A DNA stretch of 64,000 nucleotides from Nodularia sp. LEGE 06071 (GCF_015207755.1 NZ_JADEWH010000007.1:124001-188000), one strand, 5' to 3'. Positions 25,606 through 35,768 are shown, counted from the first letter of the stretch. Program-made: numbers and translations. Notes: generated from the letters alone by a model not told the origin.

Positions 25606-27867
25606 TCAATTTTTTACTATAGCTCCCAGTTTTTGTAGATTTTTCCAGGCGCATCGAATCTCGTCTTTCCAACAATAAAATTCGGAGTCAGGATTAGGCT
25701 GTTGAGCTTTGGGAGGTGTGCGACCACTGCCTACGAATATAACCGCGTTTTGTGCGCGGGTGACAGCCACATACAACAAGCGCATCTCTTCCTCAATGCG
25801 AAACTTGCGGTTCTTTTGTAGTTCCTGTAGGTATTTGTCGGAGTGTTTGGGTAGTCCCCAATTCTGTAGATTGACCTCCAATCCCCAATCTGGAATGATG
25901 AGGAAATCCGGTTGTTCAGACCGATTTATAGGTGACTGCACTTCTGGAATGATTACCACTGGAAACTCCAGCCCCTTAGCGCGGTGTATCGTCGTAATGC
26001 GTACATAGTTCGGACGTTCTCCAGTATTTTCCGGTAGCAAAGCTTCTCCTTCTTCTTTAGAAGAAAGTATAGATATTTCTAGCCATTTTACAAATTGACG
26101 TAAGGTGAGAGCTTGTTCGTTTTGGCAGAGACTACGGGCGAGTTCACGCAGTTTCTCCAGATTATTAGCCGCCTGCTGGTTTTTTTGGCGCAGATAGTGA
26201 GAACGGATGTGAAATGCTTCGTAAAGCCGTGTTAGTATCTGAGGGACAGTGGCAGAGCGTACAGATTTCCGTAATTTCAGCAAATAGCGGTTGTAGTTTG
26301 GATATTCTTGCTCGAACCAGTCCATGAGAGGATTACCTTCACGGGTTCCATATTGAAGAATATACTGCTCGTGAGCAGTTGGATCAACACCTTTTAGATA
26401 GGGAGTCCGCAGTGCTAAAGATAAAGCTGTATCATCAGGATAGTAGAGAACTAATTTTAGCATTTGGAAAGTAGAGACAATCTCAGGTTTCTCGAAGAAC
26501 CTACCACCAGCATCTGAACGCACGGTAATACCTGTATCTTTCAACAAAATTTGTAGCTGCCGTTCATAGTTACTGAGTTGATTATTAGAGCGAACTAAAA
26601 TGGCAATATCAGCTTGTTCTATAGGACGGAGTTTTCCTGTTTGCGGGTCGTCGATTTCCTGGCTCATCAACTCACGGATTTGACTAGCAGTAGCAGCAAT
26701 GCCTTGTTCTAAACTCACTTTATCGCCAGCTGGAGCATAAGTGATTGGTGCTAATGCACTCTGCCCTTGAATAGTACCTTCCCAAGGCTCTAATGGATCA
26801 TTGAGGTTAGGGTAGCGCTGACCGATACTATTAAATAGTTCGTTTTGGGCATTTAAAAGTTTTTGCGTTGGTCGTCGTGAAATACTTAAAGGCAGAATAT
26901 TTACCCCAGTTTCTTTAGATAACTGCTCGATGAGAGAGTCATCTGCTGAACGAAAACCGTAGATAGATTGCTTGCGATCGCCAACTACTAGCAATCCCGC
27001 AAGTTGAGGGCGCAAAGCATCAACAAGACGTTTTTTTACTCGATCTGTATCCTGAAACTCATCAATAAAAAGGTAATGATATCGCTCAGTTAATTTTTGA
27101 ACGATTGTCGAACCTTCTAAACATTCAAGTAGTGCTGCTGTTTTACTTATGAGATCGCTGGAATCTAATACTTGATCCTTTCGCTTGCGTTCGGTGTAGA
27201 ATGTTTCAGTATCCGCCAGCAATTCGGCTATAGCAACACGATAAGCCTTTTCTGAATCCTCAGCTTGACATTGAGTCTGTCCCAATATGGATGCAGGATC
27301 AAGATTATGGTTATGCATGTATTCGAGGATATTGGCTAGCAACCTACGCAGTTCGTGTTCCTGCCAATAGAGTCTTTCTCCAAATAAAATTGGATTTTGA
27401 CTGGCTGTATATTTTTCAAGAACATCTTGAAGTGTTTCAGTTAGTTGATACCGGGATAAGGTAATTTTTGATTCTCTGGCAACGCGTTCTTCATAGCCGA
27501 AAGTTCGTAATATTTGGGCGCAAAAACTGTGAATTGTACCGATAAAAGCAATAGTTAACCTCTCCTGCTGCTTCCGCCAAAAATTTCGCTCTTCTGCATT
27601 TTTGGCGGAAACTAGTCGCTTTGCTAGTTCTTTCTCCATCCGTTCCTGTAACTCATCAGCTGCCTTTTTAGTGAAAGTTATAAGGATAAACTGATCGAGA
27701 GTGGCAAGTTTGCGTTGTAGTATTTCTAAAACTGCTGCGACTGTAGTGTGGGTTTTGCCAGAACCTGCCCCAGCTCCAACCACACTTATTTTATTATTAA
27801 GTAATTGGTCGATAACTTGTGCCTGTTGCTTGGTAACGCTTAAACCTCCCCGGATTAGTTCGTTCAT
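25606..27867 (-). CDS. UvrD/AddA-like superfamily 1 helicase
   Basis: The 753-residue protein has a full SF1A motor: Q motif region VTKQQAQVI, Walker A GAGAGSGKTHT (about 31-41), motif Ia FILITFTKKAADEL, the AddA/UvrD motif TIHSFCAQIL, Walker B FIDEFQDTD, motif III VVGDRKQSIYGFR, motif V TTIHRAKGLEFPVVIIPE and motif VI LLYVAVTRAQN. It is shorter than AddA (about 1,200 residues) and lacks the C-terminal RecB-type nuclease domain. Its start overlaps the end of the AddB-like frame by four bases, so the two work as a unit, probably on DNA ends. The partner frame carries stop codons, so the complex may be non-functional now. Confidence 0.88.
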   Translation of the reverse strand: MNELIRGGLSVTKQQAQVIDQLLNNKISVVGAGAGSGKTHTTVAAVLEILQRKLATLDQFILITFTKKAADELQERMEKELAKRLVSAKNAEERNFWRKQQERLTIAFIGTIHSFCAQILRTFGYEERVARESKITLSRYQLTETLQDVLEKYTASQNPILFGERLYWQEHELRRLLANILEYMHNHNLDPASILGQTQCQAEDSEKAYRVAIAELLADTETFYTERKRKDQVLDSSDLISKTAALLECLEGSTIVQKLTERYHYLFIDEFQDTDRVKKRLVDALRPQLAGLLVVGDRKQSIYGFRSADDSLIEQLSKETGVNILPLSISRRPTQKLLNAQNELFNSIGQRYPNLNDPLEPWEGTIQGQSALAPITYAPAGDKVSLEQGIAATASQIRELMSQEIDDPQTGKLRPIEQADIAILVRSNNQLSNYERQLQILLKDTGITVRSDAGGRFFEKPEIVSTFQMLKLVLYYPDDTALSLALRTPYLKGVDPTAHEQYILQYGTREGNPLMDWFEQEYPNYNRYLLKLRKSVRSATVPQILTRLYEAFHIRSHYLRQKNQQAANNLEKLRELARSLCQNEQALTLRQFVKWLEISILSSKEEGEALLPENTGERPNYVRITTIHRAKGLEFPVVIIPEVQSPINRSEQPDFLIIPDWGLEVNLQNWGLPKHSDKYLQELQKNRKFRIEEEMRLLYVAVTRAQNAVIFVGSGRTPPKAQQPNPDSEFYCWKDEIRCAWKNLQKLGAIVKN

Positions 27868-30671
27868 GAATTTTCCTCCTCAGACAAACCAAGGCATTCA
27901 CCACGCACTGGGCAGTACAGACAGTGTTCTCCAAAATGCTTGGGATAATGCCCAGCCTCAATTGCCTGAATAAAATCCCCAATCTTTTCCTGTTGCTTTT
28001 GGTAATTCTGCTGTTGTTGTCTAGCAAAGTCGTTGTTCTGTTGACGGGATCGCTCAAAGTTAAAAGCTGTCCTAATTGCGTTTTGCCACCACTGCACTGC
28101 ATGGTAGTGACCAGGAAAAACCTTAACTCCATCGACTTCCATATATTCGGGACTTTCCACCTTTGGTTTAGGCGGCGATATTAGCCATTCTTCCCGCATT
28201 AGGTTATTGATGTATGGGTAGGAGTATCTACCTTTTATAATTGCGTAGCGTACGTTAACTTCAATTTGGACGATTCGCTCATTGTTTGTTACTACATATT
28301 TAACTGGTCTTACTGATTCAACGCTAATCTGATAATTATCTTTGCCATAAAATTGAGCTGCGTTTATAAAGTCACGTTGCACGTAACGCTCAACAGTTAC
28401 CCAATCCAAATCTCTTAAACCATGAAATTTTAATTTGACATTTTGTCTTGCAGCATCGATAGCAACAAAGAACATTTTAAGAATCTTATCTTCTCCTTTA
28501 GCTTTTGTCTTCTGCTCCACAAGATGCTGGAAAACCAGATTAATCCATTCTCCTTGAGCTAGGAAGCGCATCTGAAATTTGTCGCGGTATTGGCGTGCTT
28601 TAAAATCAAGACGTTCTAGCTTGTATCTAAAAGGACATAGCCCAAAGTGTGCAATCTCCGCTAGATCGTAATTTTTTCTACGAGCTTGAGTTAAAGGTCT
28701 GCTTGGTGTAGACGTATCTTCTAATTCATCGATCTCCTGTAAATCAAACTTTTCCTCTATAGGCATTCCAAAGACAGTCGCTGCATCCTCCATGTACAGA
28801 GAAGGGCGATACTTTTGTTCTTCATCTGCTCTGGCATATGACAAGTGCAAATGCTGTTTGGCAGAACGAACTACAGCTAGAAAAAAGTAGCGTTCTTTCT
28901 CTTGATGTTCATCAATTTTATTAATGTAAAATGGCCAAGGTTCTGTGTATGGTAGAGGAACACGCTGATTATCCACCCCTAAGAAAAAAACGATATCTTT
29001 TTGATAACCGTCAATTCCTTCAGGTGTAGCCACCCAAATTTGCTGGGGTTTATCTGGCTCTTCTTCTTCGTTTTATTTTGGGGTGCGCTCCTGCACAAGG
29101 CTATTGAGAACGTCACCAAATTCATCGGGGCTGATTTCGAGGGAAGCAGATTCTGTCAGTTCGCTCAAGACAATCCCAATCCGCTCTAAAATTTCGCGTT
29201 CAGCCTTGAGCATTTCTTCCGGCGCTAGGTAACTTAACTCATCTAGCAAGTATTCAACGTGCTTTCCAATGGTCTGTTCGCCCACAGAAAATAGTTTTTG
29301 GCAAATTTATTCTAATTCGGCGATCGCACTTTCCCATAAAGCAATGGTTTTTTCACTTACAGATGCTGCTGGAAGACGAGAGTCATGCGGCAGTTCCTTT
29401 TTCAGATTCTGCAAATTAGTCAAACTTCCGTGCCAACTTTCTCGATTACTACAACGAGCAAACATCTGAAACTTGACGGCATTAAATTGTTCTGTAGTTC
29501 TTTGTAAATGGCCACCTAACCAACCAGAAGCTAAAATAGCTTCAAATTGGTCTATATCCATTTGAAGAGAATTTTTCTGCCATATTTTGTATAAAGTTAA
29601 AACAAAACGTCCTAATGGGGTTAGTAATAACTGACGAGGCTGAATTCCTAAAGTTACAATGTTGCCTTCATTATCCCGAAGTTTATGTAACTCTACCTCT
29701 TCTTGCAGCAGAATTTGGAATTCCGATCTAGCCCTTGTTACTATTGCAACTTGTTCAGCTTTTACCCCATTTTGCAGATACTCTTTAATACGCTTAATGC
29801 AAGCGGCTACTTCCCGGTTGCGGTGACTGTAGTACTCCAGAGTAACTGATGGTATTTTTTCTGGCTCTCCTGTTTCCACAACTTCATCAGCAAAAAGATA
29901 TTGTTGCAGTCGAGATAGATTATTTGCTCTAATGAAGCTGGCTGTTGGTAGCAACCGTGGCTGGGGATTGACAATGTTAATGGTTTTACCGTAATAAGTC
30001 CGTTGCATTATCTCAAACCCGTAGGCTTGAGTATCTCTATAGGGGATGAAAATATGCACAGTAACTTCTCTTTTATGGCACTCATGGAGAAATCGTTGCT
30101 GTAGAGGTGTCAAAAACGTGAAACCCTCCATTATAACCAGTCGGGTTGGCTCATAGTTGTTGAGTAATTCATAGGCAGCTTCCTCAAAAGTTTGTAATCC
30201 ACTTTGTTTTTGAATGCTTTGATAAAAGTTTTGAAAAGACTGAAGTAACTGCCCAACGGAATAATTTACTAGTGAATTTTCTAATTCGGGTTTTATGCCC
30301 TGACTCAAGTCAATTCCCCGTTGTGCTAACTCTGCTAAAGCATCTGCCCAAGAGTAAACGTCATTTTTAAGTTGCAGAACAATCTCCGGAGATTTTTTAG
30401 CTATATCTTCAGCTGCTCTTTTTAAGGCAATGCTTTCTTCAGCACGAGTTAGCAGCTTCTTATTAATTAGAAGGCGCAAAAATCGGTGAAATACTATTTG
30501 AGCTTTTCCATCAACAATTTGATGTAGTGGTGCTAGTTCCTCTCTCTGCTTTGCTTGTGCTACTGTTGCGACAATATAAGTGTAATTCCGGTCACTATTT
30601 CCCAATAATGATTGAATCTCTGTATTAGTCGGAGGTTCTCCGTTGTAGCTGTGCAGGAAAATACCTTTCAT
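27864..30671 (-). pseudogene. AddB-like helicase/nuclease partner with two in-frame TAA codons
   Basis: A single frame of 936 codons runs from the ATG at 30671 to 27864 and is broken only by TAA at 29307-29309 and 29073-29075; all three open pieces share the frame. The N-terminal part resembles the inactive helicase domain of AddB (LVIMEGFTFLTPLQQRFLHE, VAIVTRARSEFQILLQEEVEL). The middle has IWVATPEGIDGYQKDIVFFLGVDN, and the C-terminal part has FGLCPFRYKLERLDF and HCLYCPVRGEC, the four cysteines of an AddB-type Fe-S cluster. The usual RecB-type catalytic GxxDR...DxK residues are not apparent. Each stop is one C-to-T change from CAA. The gene is probably inactive; fragments could also be expressed separately. 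Confidence 0.82.
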
Positions 30672-30931
30672 TATGGTTCGACATCTATAGTATTAGCCTT
30701 GTTCCTACCCATCCTGGAACGGGCAATTTGACGCTGTTCAAGAAGTTGTTCAGTTATATGGCTGCGGGCATTAAGATTTTGCTGCCAATCACTAATCAAT
30801 CTTTTTAGTGCCACGTTTACCATGTCTTGGTAAGTTGGAGCGTCGCTAATGTATTGAGGATCGATCAGAGATTCTCTGATCTTGTACAACTCTGAAAAAA
30901 TTTCGTCCGGTATCCGTACTTGGTGAGGCAA
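30671..30931 (-). CDS. Small ribbon-helix-helix-like protein, paralogue 1
   Basis: The 86-residue protein contains VRIPDEIFSELYKIRESL...DPQYISDAPTYQDMVNVALKRLISDWQ and ends in QLLEQRQIARSRMGRNK. The block from the beta-like start through QDMVNVALKRLI resembles a CopG/RHH DNA-binding protein. A clear paralogue at 54049-54279 shares the DPQY, QDMVNVALKR and LLEQRQIARSRMG blocks. Its stop overlaps the AddB-like start (TAATG), so it leads that operon. A palindrome CTTGTATGCAAG lies about 70 bp upstream and is nearly identical to one upstream of the paralogue, which supports a role as an autoregulator. Confidence 0.75.
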   Translation of the reverse strand: MPHQVRIPDEIFSELYKIRESLIDPQYISDAPTYQDMVNVALKRLISDWQQNLNARSHITEQLLEQRQIARSRMGRNKANTIDVEP

Positions 30932-31000
30932 TTATTCTCCTAGCACTGTGTAAATACCCTAAGCATATATACATGACACATATTGCTGCTACCATGCATG

Positions 31001-31012
31001 CTTGTATGCAAG
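31001..31012. promoter_or_regulatory. Candidate operator CTTGTATGCAAG
   Basis: This 12-bp near-perfect palindrome lies in the divergent space between the small RHH-like gene and the DGQHR gene. It differs by one base from CTTGTATACAAG at 54332-54343, upstream of the RHH paralogue. A shared operator for the two paralogues is inferred. Confidence 0.5.
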
Positions 31013-31045
31013 CTAGTTTGAGAATGAAAGCCAACCAAAAGAATA

Positions 31046-32143
31046 ATGTTTGAACTTGTTATAAAAGGCGTTCCCGTACAGCGCGGTCCTCTAGGTGAAC
31101 AAATAAGTTACGTTGCCAGCATTACTTTTGGTGACGTTGCTCGTCTGTTAAATGACGGTCACCTTTATATACCCAATGTTTCGGAACTGCCAGACTTCGC
31201 TCAACGTAAACTTAATCAAACGCGAGTCAAGGCGATCGCTCGGTATATTTTGGAAACTTATCAGGATGGAACTACATTTTTCCCACCGATTTGCGTTAAT
31301 GTTCAGCCACGCCCAACCTACAGGGATGGCAGTCTTTACCTTCCTTATCACTCTGTTGCTTTACGTTTAACTGATGGGCAGCATAGATGCTATGGCATTC
31401 GTCAATCGCTCTTAGATATTCAGGCGCAACAGTCAGAGTATGCCATCATCCTTTCACAGTTAGAAATTGGCGTGTTGATATATGCGGGACTGCCATTAGA
31501 GGAGGAGCGTCAAGCTTTCCGTGACCAAAACCTGTTAGTGCAAAGACCAAGTGTATCGCTTTCGCATATGTTTGATAAGCGATCGCCTACAGTTTTAATT
31601 GCCAAAGATTTGCTCCAACGAGTTCCTCAGTTCCGTAACAATGTAGAAATGGTGGAGAAAGGCTTGGGTAAGCACAATCCCAAGGTGTTGACACTTTCTA
31701 CCCTGGTGACAGCCACGAAATATATGTTTCCCAATCTCAACTCTAAGAAAGATTTGGAATTGAGAATCGATTGGGCAGCCACGTTTTGGGCGGCTGTAGC
31801 CAGCATTTTACCTGATGACCCTTGGAACATTAAAAGCAAGGAGGAACGCACACAGCAAAGACAGGAGTCGCTGACTGTGAACGCAGTTGTATTCCAGGCT
31901 TTAGGAATGTTGGCTCGCGATTTGTTATTAGAAAATGTTCCCGAACCGGAACTGGTTAAGTGGTTGAATAGACTGCGGGAGATAGATTGGCGTAAACGTA
32001 ACGAATTTTGGCTAGAACGAGGAGTCACACAAGTTGGCGCAACAGGAAACCCAATTATTCAAAATACACGAACTACTGTGGATGCTTGCCATCGGGTTTT
32101 GCGTGAATTTGTGGGTATTCTCCCTGTGAGTAATGTAGTTTAA
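31046..32143 (+). CDS. dpdB: DGQHR-domain protein, DpdB-like
   Basis: The 365-residue product carries the family motif LTDGQHRCYGIR (DGQHR at about 110-114) in a ParB/DndB-like domain, preceded by LYIPNVSELPDFAQRKLNQTRVKAIARYILE. DGQHR proteins include DndB of phosphorothioation systems and DpdB of the 7-deazaguanine DNA modification system; the neighbouring dpd genes favour DpdB. DpdB acts with DpdA during insertion of the modified base, reportedly with nucleotide turnover. The gene is divergent from the helicase operon, and its promoter region contains the CTTGTATGCAAG palindrome 33 bp before the ATG. Confidence 0.75.
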   Translation: MFELVIKGVPVQRGPLGEQISYVASITFGDVARLLNDGHLYIPNVSELPDFAQRKLNQTRVKAIARYILETYQDGTTFFPPICVNVQPRPTYRDGSLYLPYHSVALRLTDGQHRCYGIRQSLLDIQAQQSEYAIILSQLEIGVLIYAGLPLEEERQAFRDQNLLVQRPSVSLSHMFDKRSPTVLIAKDLLQRVPQFRNNVEMVEKGLGKHNPKVLTLSTLVTATKYMFPNLNSKKDLELRIDWAATFWAAVASILPDDPWNIKSKEERTQQRQESLTVNAVVFQALGMLARDLLLENVPEPELVKWLNRLREIDWRKRNEFWLERGVTQVGATGNPIIQNTRTTVDACHRVLREFVGILPVSNVV

Positions 32144-32254
32144 TTTACGTATTTATTGACAGTAAAATATGGCAAGATGCCCACCTCATGCTGAAAGTGC
32201 GACGATGCTCCACCTTTAGCGATCGCGCATGGAAGATCAGCTATTCTTATATCC

Positions 32255-34522
32255 TCACCCACCTAAATACTCCCGAATCACCCGCAGCATACTTGCACTA
32301 CCTTTACTATTAACCAAAAGAATTGGTGCAAGGTGTGATGGACGATTCGCTTCAATAAAACCTGTAGCCGAGTGTTTAGCACTAGCCGTCACCACGACAA
32401 CAATATCAGAGTTTTTCACCCACTGACGCAACCTATCATTACCCCCATGATCATGACTGAGGTAAACTTTAACATCTTGACAAGCTGCTGCCAAAATGCT
32501 CTTCACCCTTAAAGCTGCTGATTCTGTCAGAGTGTAAATCAGAAGAGATTTCCCCTTCAGATTTTGGAAGATATTCGCCTCAACCTCAATGCTTGGTTCT
32601 ACCAAACTTGCTTGTTCGCCTAGTAAATTTGGCAGCGCTGCTTGCAGATTCAGGTCTTGAACCAGAGAGCGAAAAATCCCCCATTGAGTCTCATCAATCC
32701 TGCCGGCAAAGCGACGTAGACTTTCAGCAACTGTAAATAATAACTGTTGGCGCATCTGGGGAACTGCACACGGGTATGATACCAGTAAATCAACGAAGTC
32801 AAGCACCCAATCAACCTTTTTGGGAGAGTTAAAGCGATTCCAGAGTTCCAAAGCATACTCTATAATCTCAGTATATTTTCCCGTCTCAACTCCCAAAGTT
32901 AAAAGAGCGATCGCTAAATCATTGAATAAAATTAAATCAGCATCTCCACCCTGAGTGCTGAGAACTAGCAGTTCTAGCAGCGAGTGATAAAGCATCACAA
33001 ACTCGCAACGAGGAAAATGTTCATCTTTTTGGAAAAACGCTAACAAGTGGGGGAGGGCATTGTGCAGCACAGACTCAGCTTTTGAGGCGACTTGATCCAA
33101 CAACTCGTCAAAATCTGCCACTGCTTGTGGTTGCATCAGCAAACTGGTGACATCCCACTCCGCAGAACCTTGGCGTGCAGTATATAAAGCTCGTTCCCAA
33201 TTTGGTTCTTTGTCCAACTGCAATAACCACTCTAGCCAACTGGTGGGGACAGCTTCGGCGGTGGGGGTGTCTTTGGTTGTATTTTCTTCACTTCCCCACA
33301 GTTGGGTCAAAAAATCTTGGTTCCAGCGTACCTTCAGCAAGGCTGTTTGCTCATCAGCCGTTAGCGCATCAAAGGCTTGCAATGCAGCTTTTTCCACTGC
33401 CAAGGTTCCCAATTCGTAGGCACACTGGAAGAGCAAACGAACTTTCTCCTTCGATGGTGGACTATCACAAAGCAATGAAAAGGCTTGGTCAAAGTCTCCA
33501 TCCTTAGACAGCTGTTCGGCTTGTTGTAAGGGGTCGCCTGGGTTGTCAGGAGTAGCATCTTTTAGCAGTGCAGCTAACCTTTGCAAATAGCTGCGATGAG
33601 TCTCTTCAACTTCCGAAATTGCCAGCAGTTCATCCCGGAGAGTAGGTTTTGCTGGTTCTCCACCCACAGCCAGCAGCATAAATAATTTCAGGACTTCGGG
33701 GATTTTACTACCTGCACGGACAGCAAAAAGATTGTTGTAACGAGGGAAAACTACTTCTTGGAAATAGGCTACAGCACTACCAGGGGCGTTATTGTCTTCA
33801 AAATGTTGTAATTCAGTGCGGTACACTGCCCTCAGCAGAGCTTGGGTAACTGCAAAGGGTCGGCGAACCTGCAAAAGATTACCTAGTTCTGGGAGGGTAA
33901 GTAATTCGTTCCATTGCTCCAATTCTGCTAAGAGTTGCACCCGCAGAAACAGCAGATTCAGGGCATCCAGACGATGCTGGTCTATCAGGTATTGCAGGGA
34001 ATTTTCCGCCGCCATGCGATCGCCTGCTTGCAGTGCCATGTAAAAGTCCCGCAGTACCCGACCCGTGGGCAGAGGAATTTCTATAACTCGCTTGACTCGG
34101 CGATCGCTCACCCGGCGCATCCGTTCTAAAGCTTCCCAAACATCTTTGGCTTGTCCGCTTAGTTTGAACACTGCACCACCAGTAAATTCATAAACCGCTA
34201 ATTCTACAGGGTCTTGCAAGTTTAGCTGGGCTTGTTGTCCCCGAAATGTAGAATAAGTGGGGCCAACGAATGCGATTAATTCTTCACTCAAGGAACGTAA
34301 TTGGCGTTGGCTTTGGGCTATCCCATACCAATCTACGCTTTTTTCACGCCAACGAGGGAGAACGGTTGTTTGAGGTTCAGGTTGGGTCAGTCGTTCCACC
34401 CAGGGACGAATTTTCGCCTGATTGCCTTCACCACCTTCAATTTTTCCCAAGTCAAATTTATTATCTGCGCCAAAAAACTGCTCTAGGAAGCGACGAACAT
34501 CGGTATTAGTAGAATTATTCAT
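32255..34522 (-). CDS. dpdD: DpdD-like protein of the Dpd system
   Basis: This roughly 755-residue protein is mostly helical (TPR/HEAT-like stretches around LLFLRVQLLAELEQWNELLTLPEL) and ends in a Rossmann-like domain: KGKSLLIYTLTESAALRVKSILA, VKVYLSHDHGGNDRLRQWVKNSDIVVVVTASAKHSATGFIE. That C-terminal pattern (two strands, S/T switch, sensing of individual elements) resembles DUF2325-like domains and matches my memory of DpdD. DpdD belongs to the restriction side of the system; its biochemical role is not established. The ATG at 34522 overlaps the dpdK stop (ATGA), so the TTG at 34540 is rejected as the start. Confidence 0.7.
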   Translation of the reverse strand: MNNSTNTDVRRFLEQFFGADNKFDLGKIEGGEGNQAKIRPWVERLTQPEPQTTVLPRWREKSVDWYGIAQSQRQLRSLSEELIAFVGPTYSTFRGQQAQLNLQDPVELAVYEFTGGAVFKLSGQAKDVWEALERMRRVSDRRVKRVIEIPLPTGRVLRDFYMALQAGDRMAAENSLQYLIDQHRLDALNLLFLRVQLLAELEQWNELLTLPELGNLLQVRRPFAVTQALLRAVYRTELQHFEDNNAPGSAVAYFQEVVFPRYNNLFAVRAGSKIPEVLKLFMLLAVGGEPAKPTLRDELLAISEVEETHRSYLQRLAALLKDATPDNPGDPLQQAEQLSKDGDFDQAFSLLCDSPPSKEKVRLLFQCAYELGTLAVEKAALQAFDALTADEQTALLKVRWNQDFLTQLWGSEENTTKDTPTAEAVPTSWLEWLLQLDKEPNWERALYTARQGSAEWDVTSLLMQPQAVADFDELLDQVASKAESVLHNALPHLLAFFQKDEHFPRCEFVMLYHSLLELLVLSTQGGDADLILFNDLAIALLTLGVETGKYTEIIEYALELWNRFNSPKKVDWVLDFVDLLVSYPCAVPQMRQQLLFTVAESLRRFAGRIDETQWGIFRSLVQDLNLQAALPNLLGEQASLVEPSIEVEANIFQNLKGKSLLIYTLTESAALRVKSILAAACQDVKVYLSHDHGGNDRLRQWVKNSDIVVVVTASAKHSATGFIEANRPSHLAPILLVNSKGSASMLRVIREYLGG

Positions 34523-35034
34523 GGTTCTACTCCCCCCCAACGGTTAGCGAAAATCACCTGTTGTTCAGCGATAATTTCTGGTAATGTCTCATAAATTACT
34601 GCTTCTTCATTAACTGTAATTCCGTTGTAGGTAAAATTCATCGAACCTGCAAGATAATACCCATCTCCCAGGATACCTTTTGCGTGTAATTCTTCGGTAA
34701 TGTGGATGTGGCAGTTCGTGCCGTCATTTCTAAGTTTGAGTGCTGACAAAAAACTATGGTTATGGGAGTCGGGACGGGTAGCGATGTATATGGTTGTTCC
34801 CTGTTCCGCCAGGGTAGCGAGGATTTGGGAAAGGCGAATGCGGGAGCGACTCCAAGAGGGTTCTAGGGAGAGGAAAGTGTTGGCAGTGTTATCGATAACA
34901 GGGATATCAGATATCCAGGGGGAAACAAGCCAGATGCACTGACTGGGGTTAATCAGTTCGGCGACGAAGATAGTTTGGAGTAAGTCGGGGATTTGGCGGG
35001 AACTTAGGCGGGAGTGGATATAGCGGGAAGGCAT
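34519..35034 (-). CDS. dpdK: Phospholipase D-like protein DpdK
   Basis: The 171-residue product has one PLD/HKD-type half-site: LHAKGILGDGYYLAGSMNFTYNG, with the histidine and lysine at about 117 and 119 and the trailing asparagine of the HxKx(n)N pattern. The upstream strands IWLVSPWISDIPVI and TIYIATRPDSHNHSF fit the PLD fold. Proteins with a single HKD motif usually act as dimers; in restriction systems they are nucleases. The size and its coupling to dpdD by an ATGA overlap identify DpdK, thought to be the nuclease of the Dpd restriction branch. Confidence 0.82.
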   Translation of the reverse strand: MPSRYIHSRLSSRQIPDLLQTIFVAELINPSQCIWLVSPWISDIPVIDNTANTFLSLEPSWSRSRIRLSQILATLAEQGTTIYIATRPDSHNHSFLSALKLRNDGTNCHIHITEELHAKGILGDGYYLAGSMNFTYNGITVNEEAVIYETLPEIIAEQQVIFANRWGGVEP

Positions 35035-35040
35035 TTTATT

Positions 35041-35487
35041 TTATTCTTGACGTGGATCTGACTGGGGGGGATGCCAACCAGCTTCTACCCAAAAACGACG
35101 AGCCACTTGAATTGAAGGCTCATCCCGACGTTCATCATTGAAGTCAAAGCGATCTTTAGTAGCTCTCCCTGTAGGAGTTGTACCTATAATTTTTGTCCCG
35201 TCTTTTGTCCAAATAAAATGCTCAGACCATTGTTGCTGACGAGGATGAAATAAAGGAACTTGTTCTTGGGTTTTGGGATCAGTACCTACTGTAAAATTAT
35301 AGTGACGCTCATTACAGCGATGACAAGCTAAGGCTAAATTATCCAGTTCATCTGAGCCTCCCAAAGACTGCGGCATGATATGGTCAATGGTAAAACGGTC
35401 TGGACTCAAGTATTCTGGAGAATGACAGTATTCACAGAGGTATTTAGCTCGTTGTCTTACAAGTTTTCGAGTTTTCTCGGACACCAT
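35041..35487 (-). CDS. HNH endonuclease
   Basis: The 148-residue protein contains a beta-beta-alpha-metal HNH core: CEYCHSPEYLSPDRFTIDHIMPQSLGG, DELDNLALACHRCNERHYN. The two CxxC pairs bind structural zinc, and DHI supplies the general base. This compact HNH type is common and scattered in cyanobacteria, often with a small partner gene upstream, as here (35457-35726, overlapping by 31 bp). It sits between dpdK and the reverse transcriptase genes and is not a known Dpd component, so it is regarded as an inserted module. Confidence 0.9.
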   Translation of the reverse strand: MVSEKTRKLVRQRAKYLCEYCHSPEYLSPDRFTIDHIMPQSLGGSDELDNLALACHRCNERHYNFTVGTDPKTQEQVPLFHPRQQQWSEHFIWTKDGTKIIGTTPTGRATKDRFDFNDERRDEPSIQVARRFWVEAGWHPPQSDPRQE

Positions 35488-35726
35488 TTACTTTTCGCCG
35501 CTAGTTGAGCGTTTATCAAGGTAAATATTCGCTCTAATTCGGAGATGCCTACATATTCAGCTTCTTCTTCAGGAGTGAGCGCATCAGCTTTTTTCTTCTC
35601 CAACAGTTCTTCAAACCGAGACTGTAGCTCATCGGTAAATTTAAACAGATAAATGTCACCGAATTCGCTCATCCTGATACCAGAAGACATTAAGGATGAG
35701 GGTTGAACCATCAATTGGGTAGTCAT
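35457..35726 (-). CDS. Small hypothetical upstream of the HNH gene
   Basis: The 89-residue product has FKFTDELQSRFEELLEKKKADALTPEEEAEYVGISELERIFTLINAQLA, a short helical domain seen in small cyanobacterial proteins that precede HNH endonuclease genes. It is rich in charged residues and lacks catalytic motifs. It overlaps the HNH gene start by 31 bp, which suggests co-translation and a role as antitoxin or accessory to the nuclease, but this is only inferred from the arrangement. Confidence 0.7.
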   Translation of the reverse strand: MTTQLMVQPSSLMSSGIRMSEFGDIYLFKFTDELQSRFEELLEKKKADALTPEEEAEYVGISELERIFTLINAQLAAKSKWCPRKLENL

Positions 35727-35768
35727 TGTGTGTTCATAGTGCTTTTGGTTCTATTGTGCCGCAATTCA

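Noticed and set aside
25606-30671. The UvrD-like and AddB-like pair as a Gabija or RecBCD system
   Set aside because: There is no TOPRIM/OLD nuclease and no RecC/RecD homologue; the AddB-like Fe-S cysteines and the gene order fit an AddAB-like pair better.
31001-31012. CTTGTATGCAAG as a dispersed cyanobacterial repeat
   Set aside because: By eye the palindrome is found only twice in the window, both upstream of the paralogous small genes, so a regulatory site is more likely.
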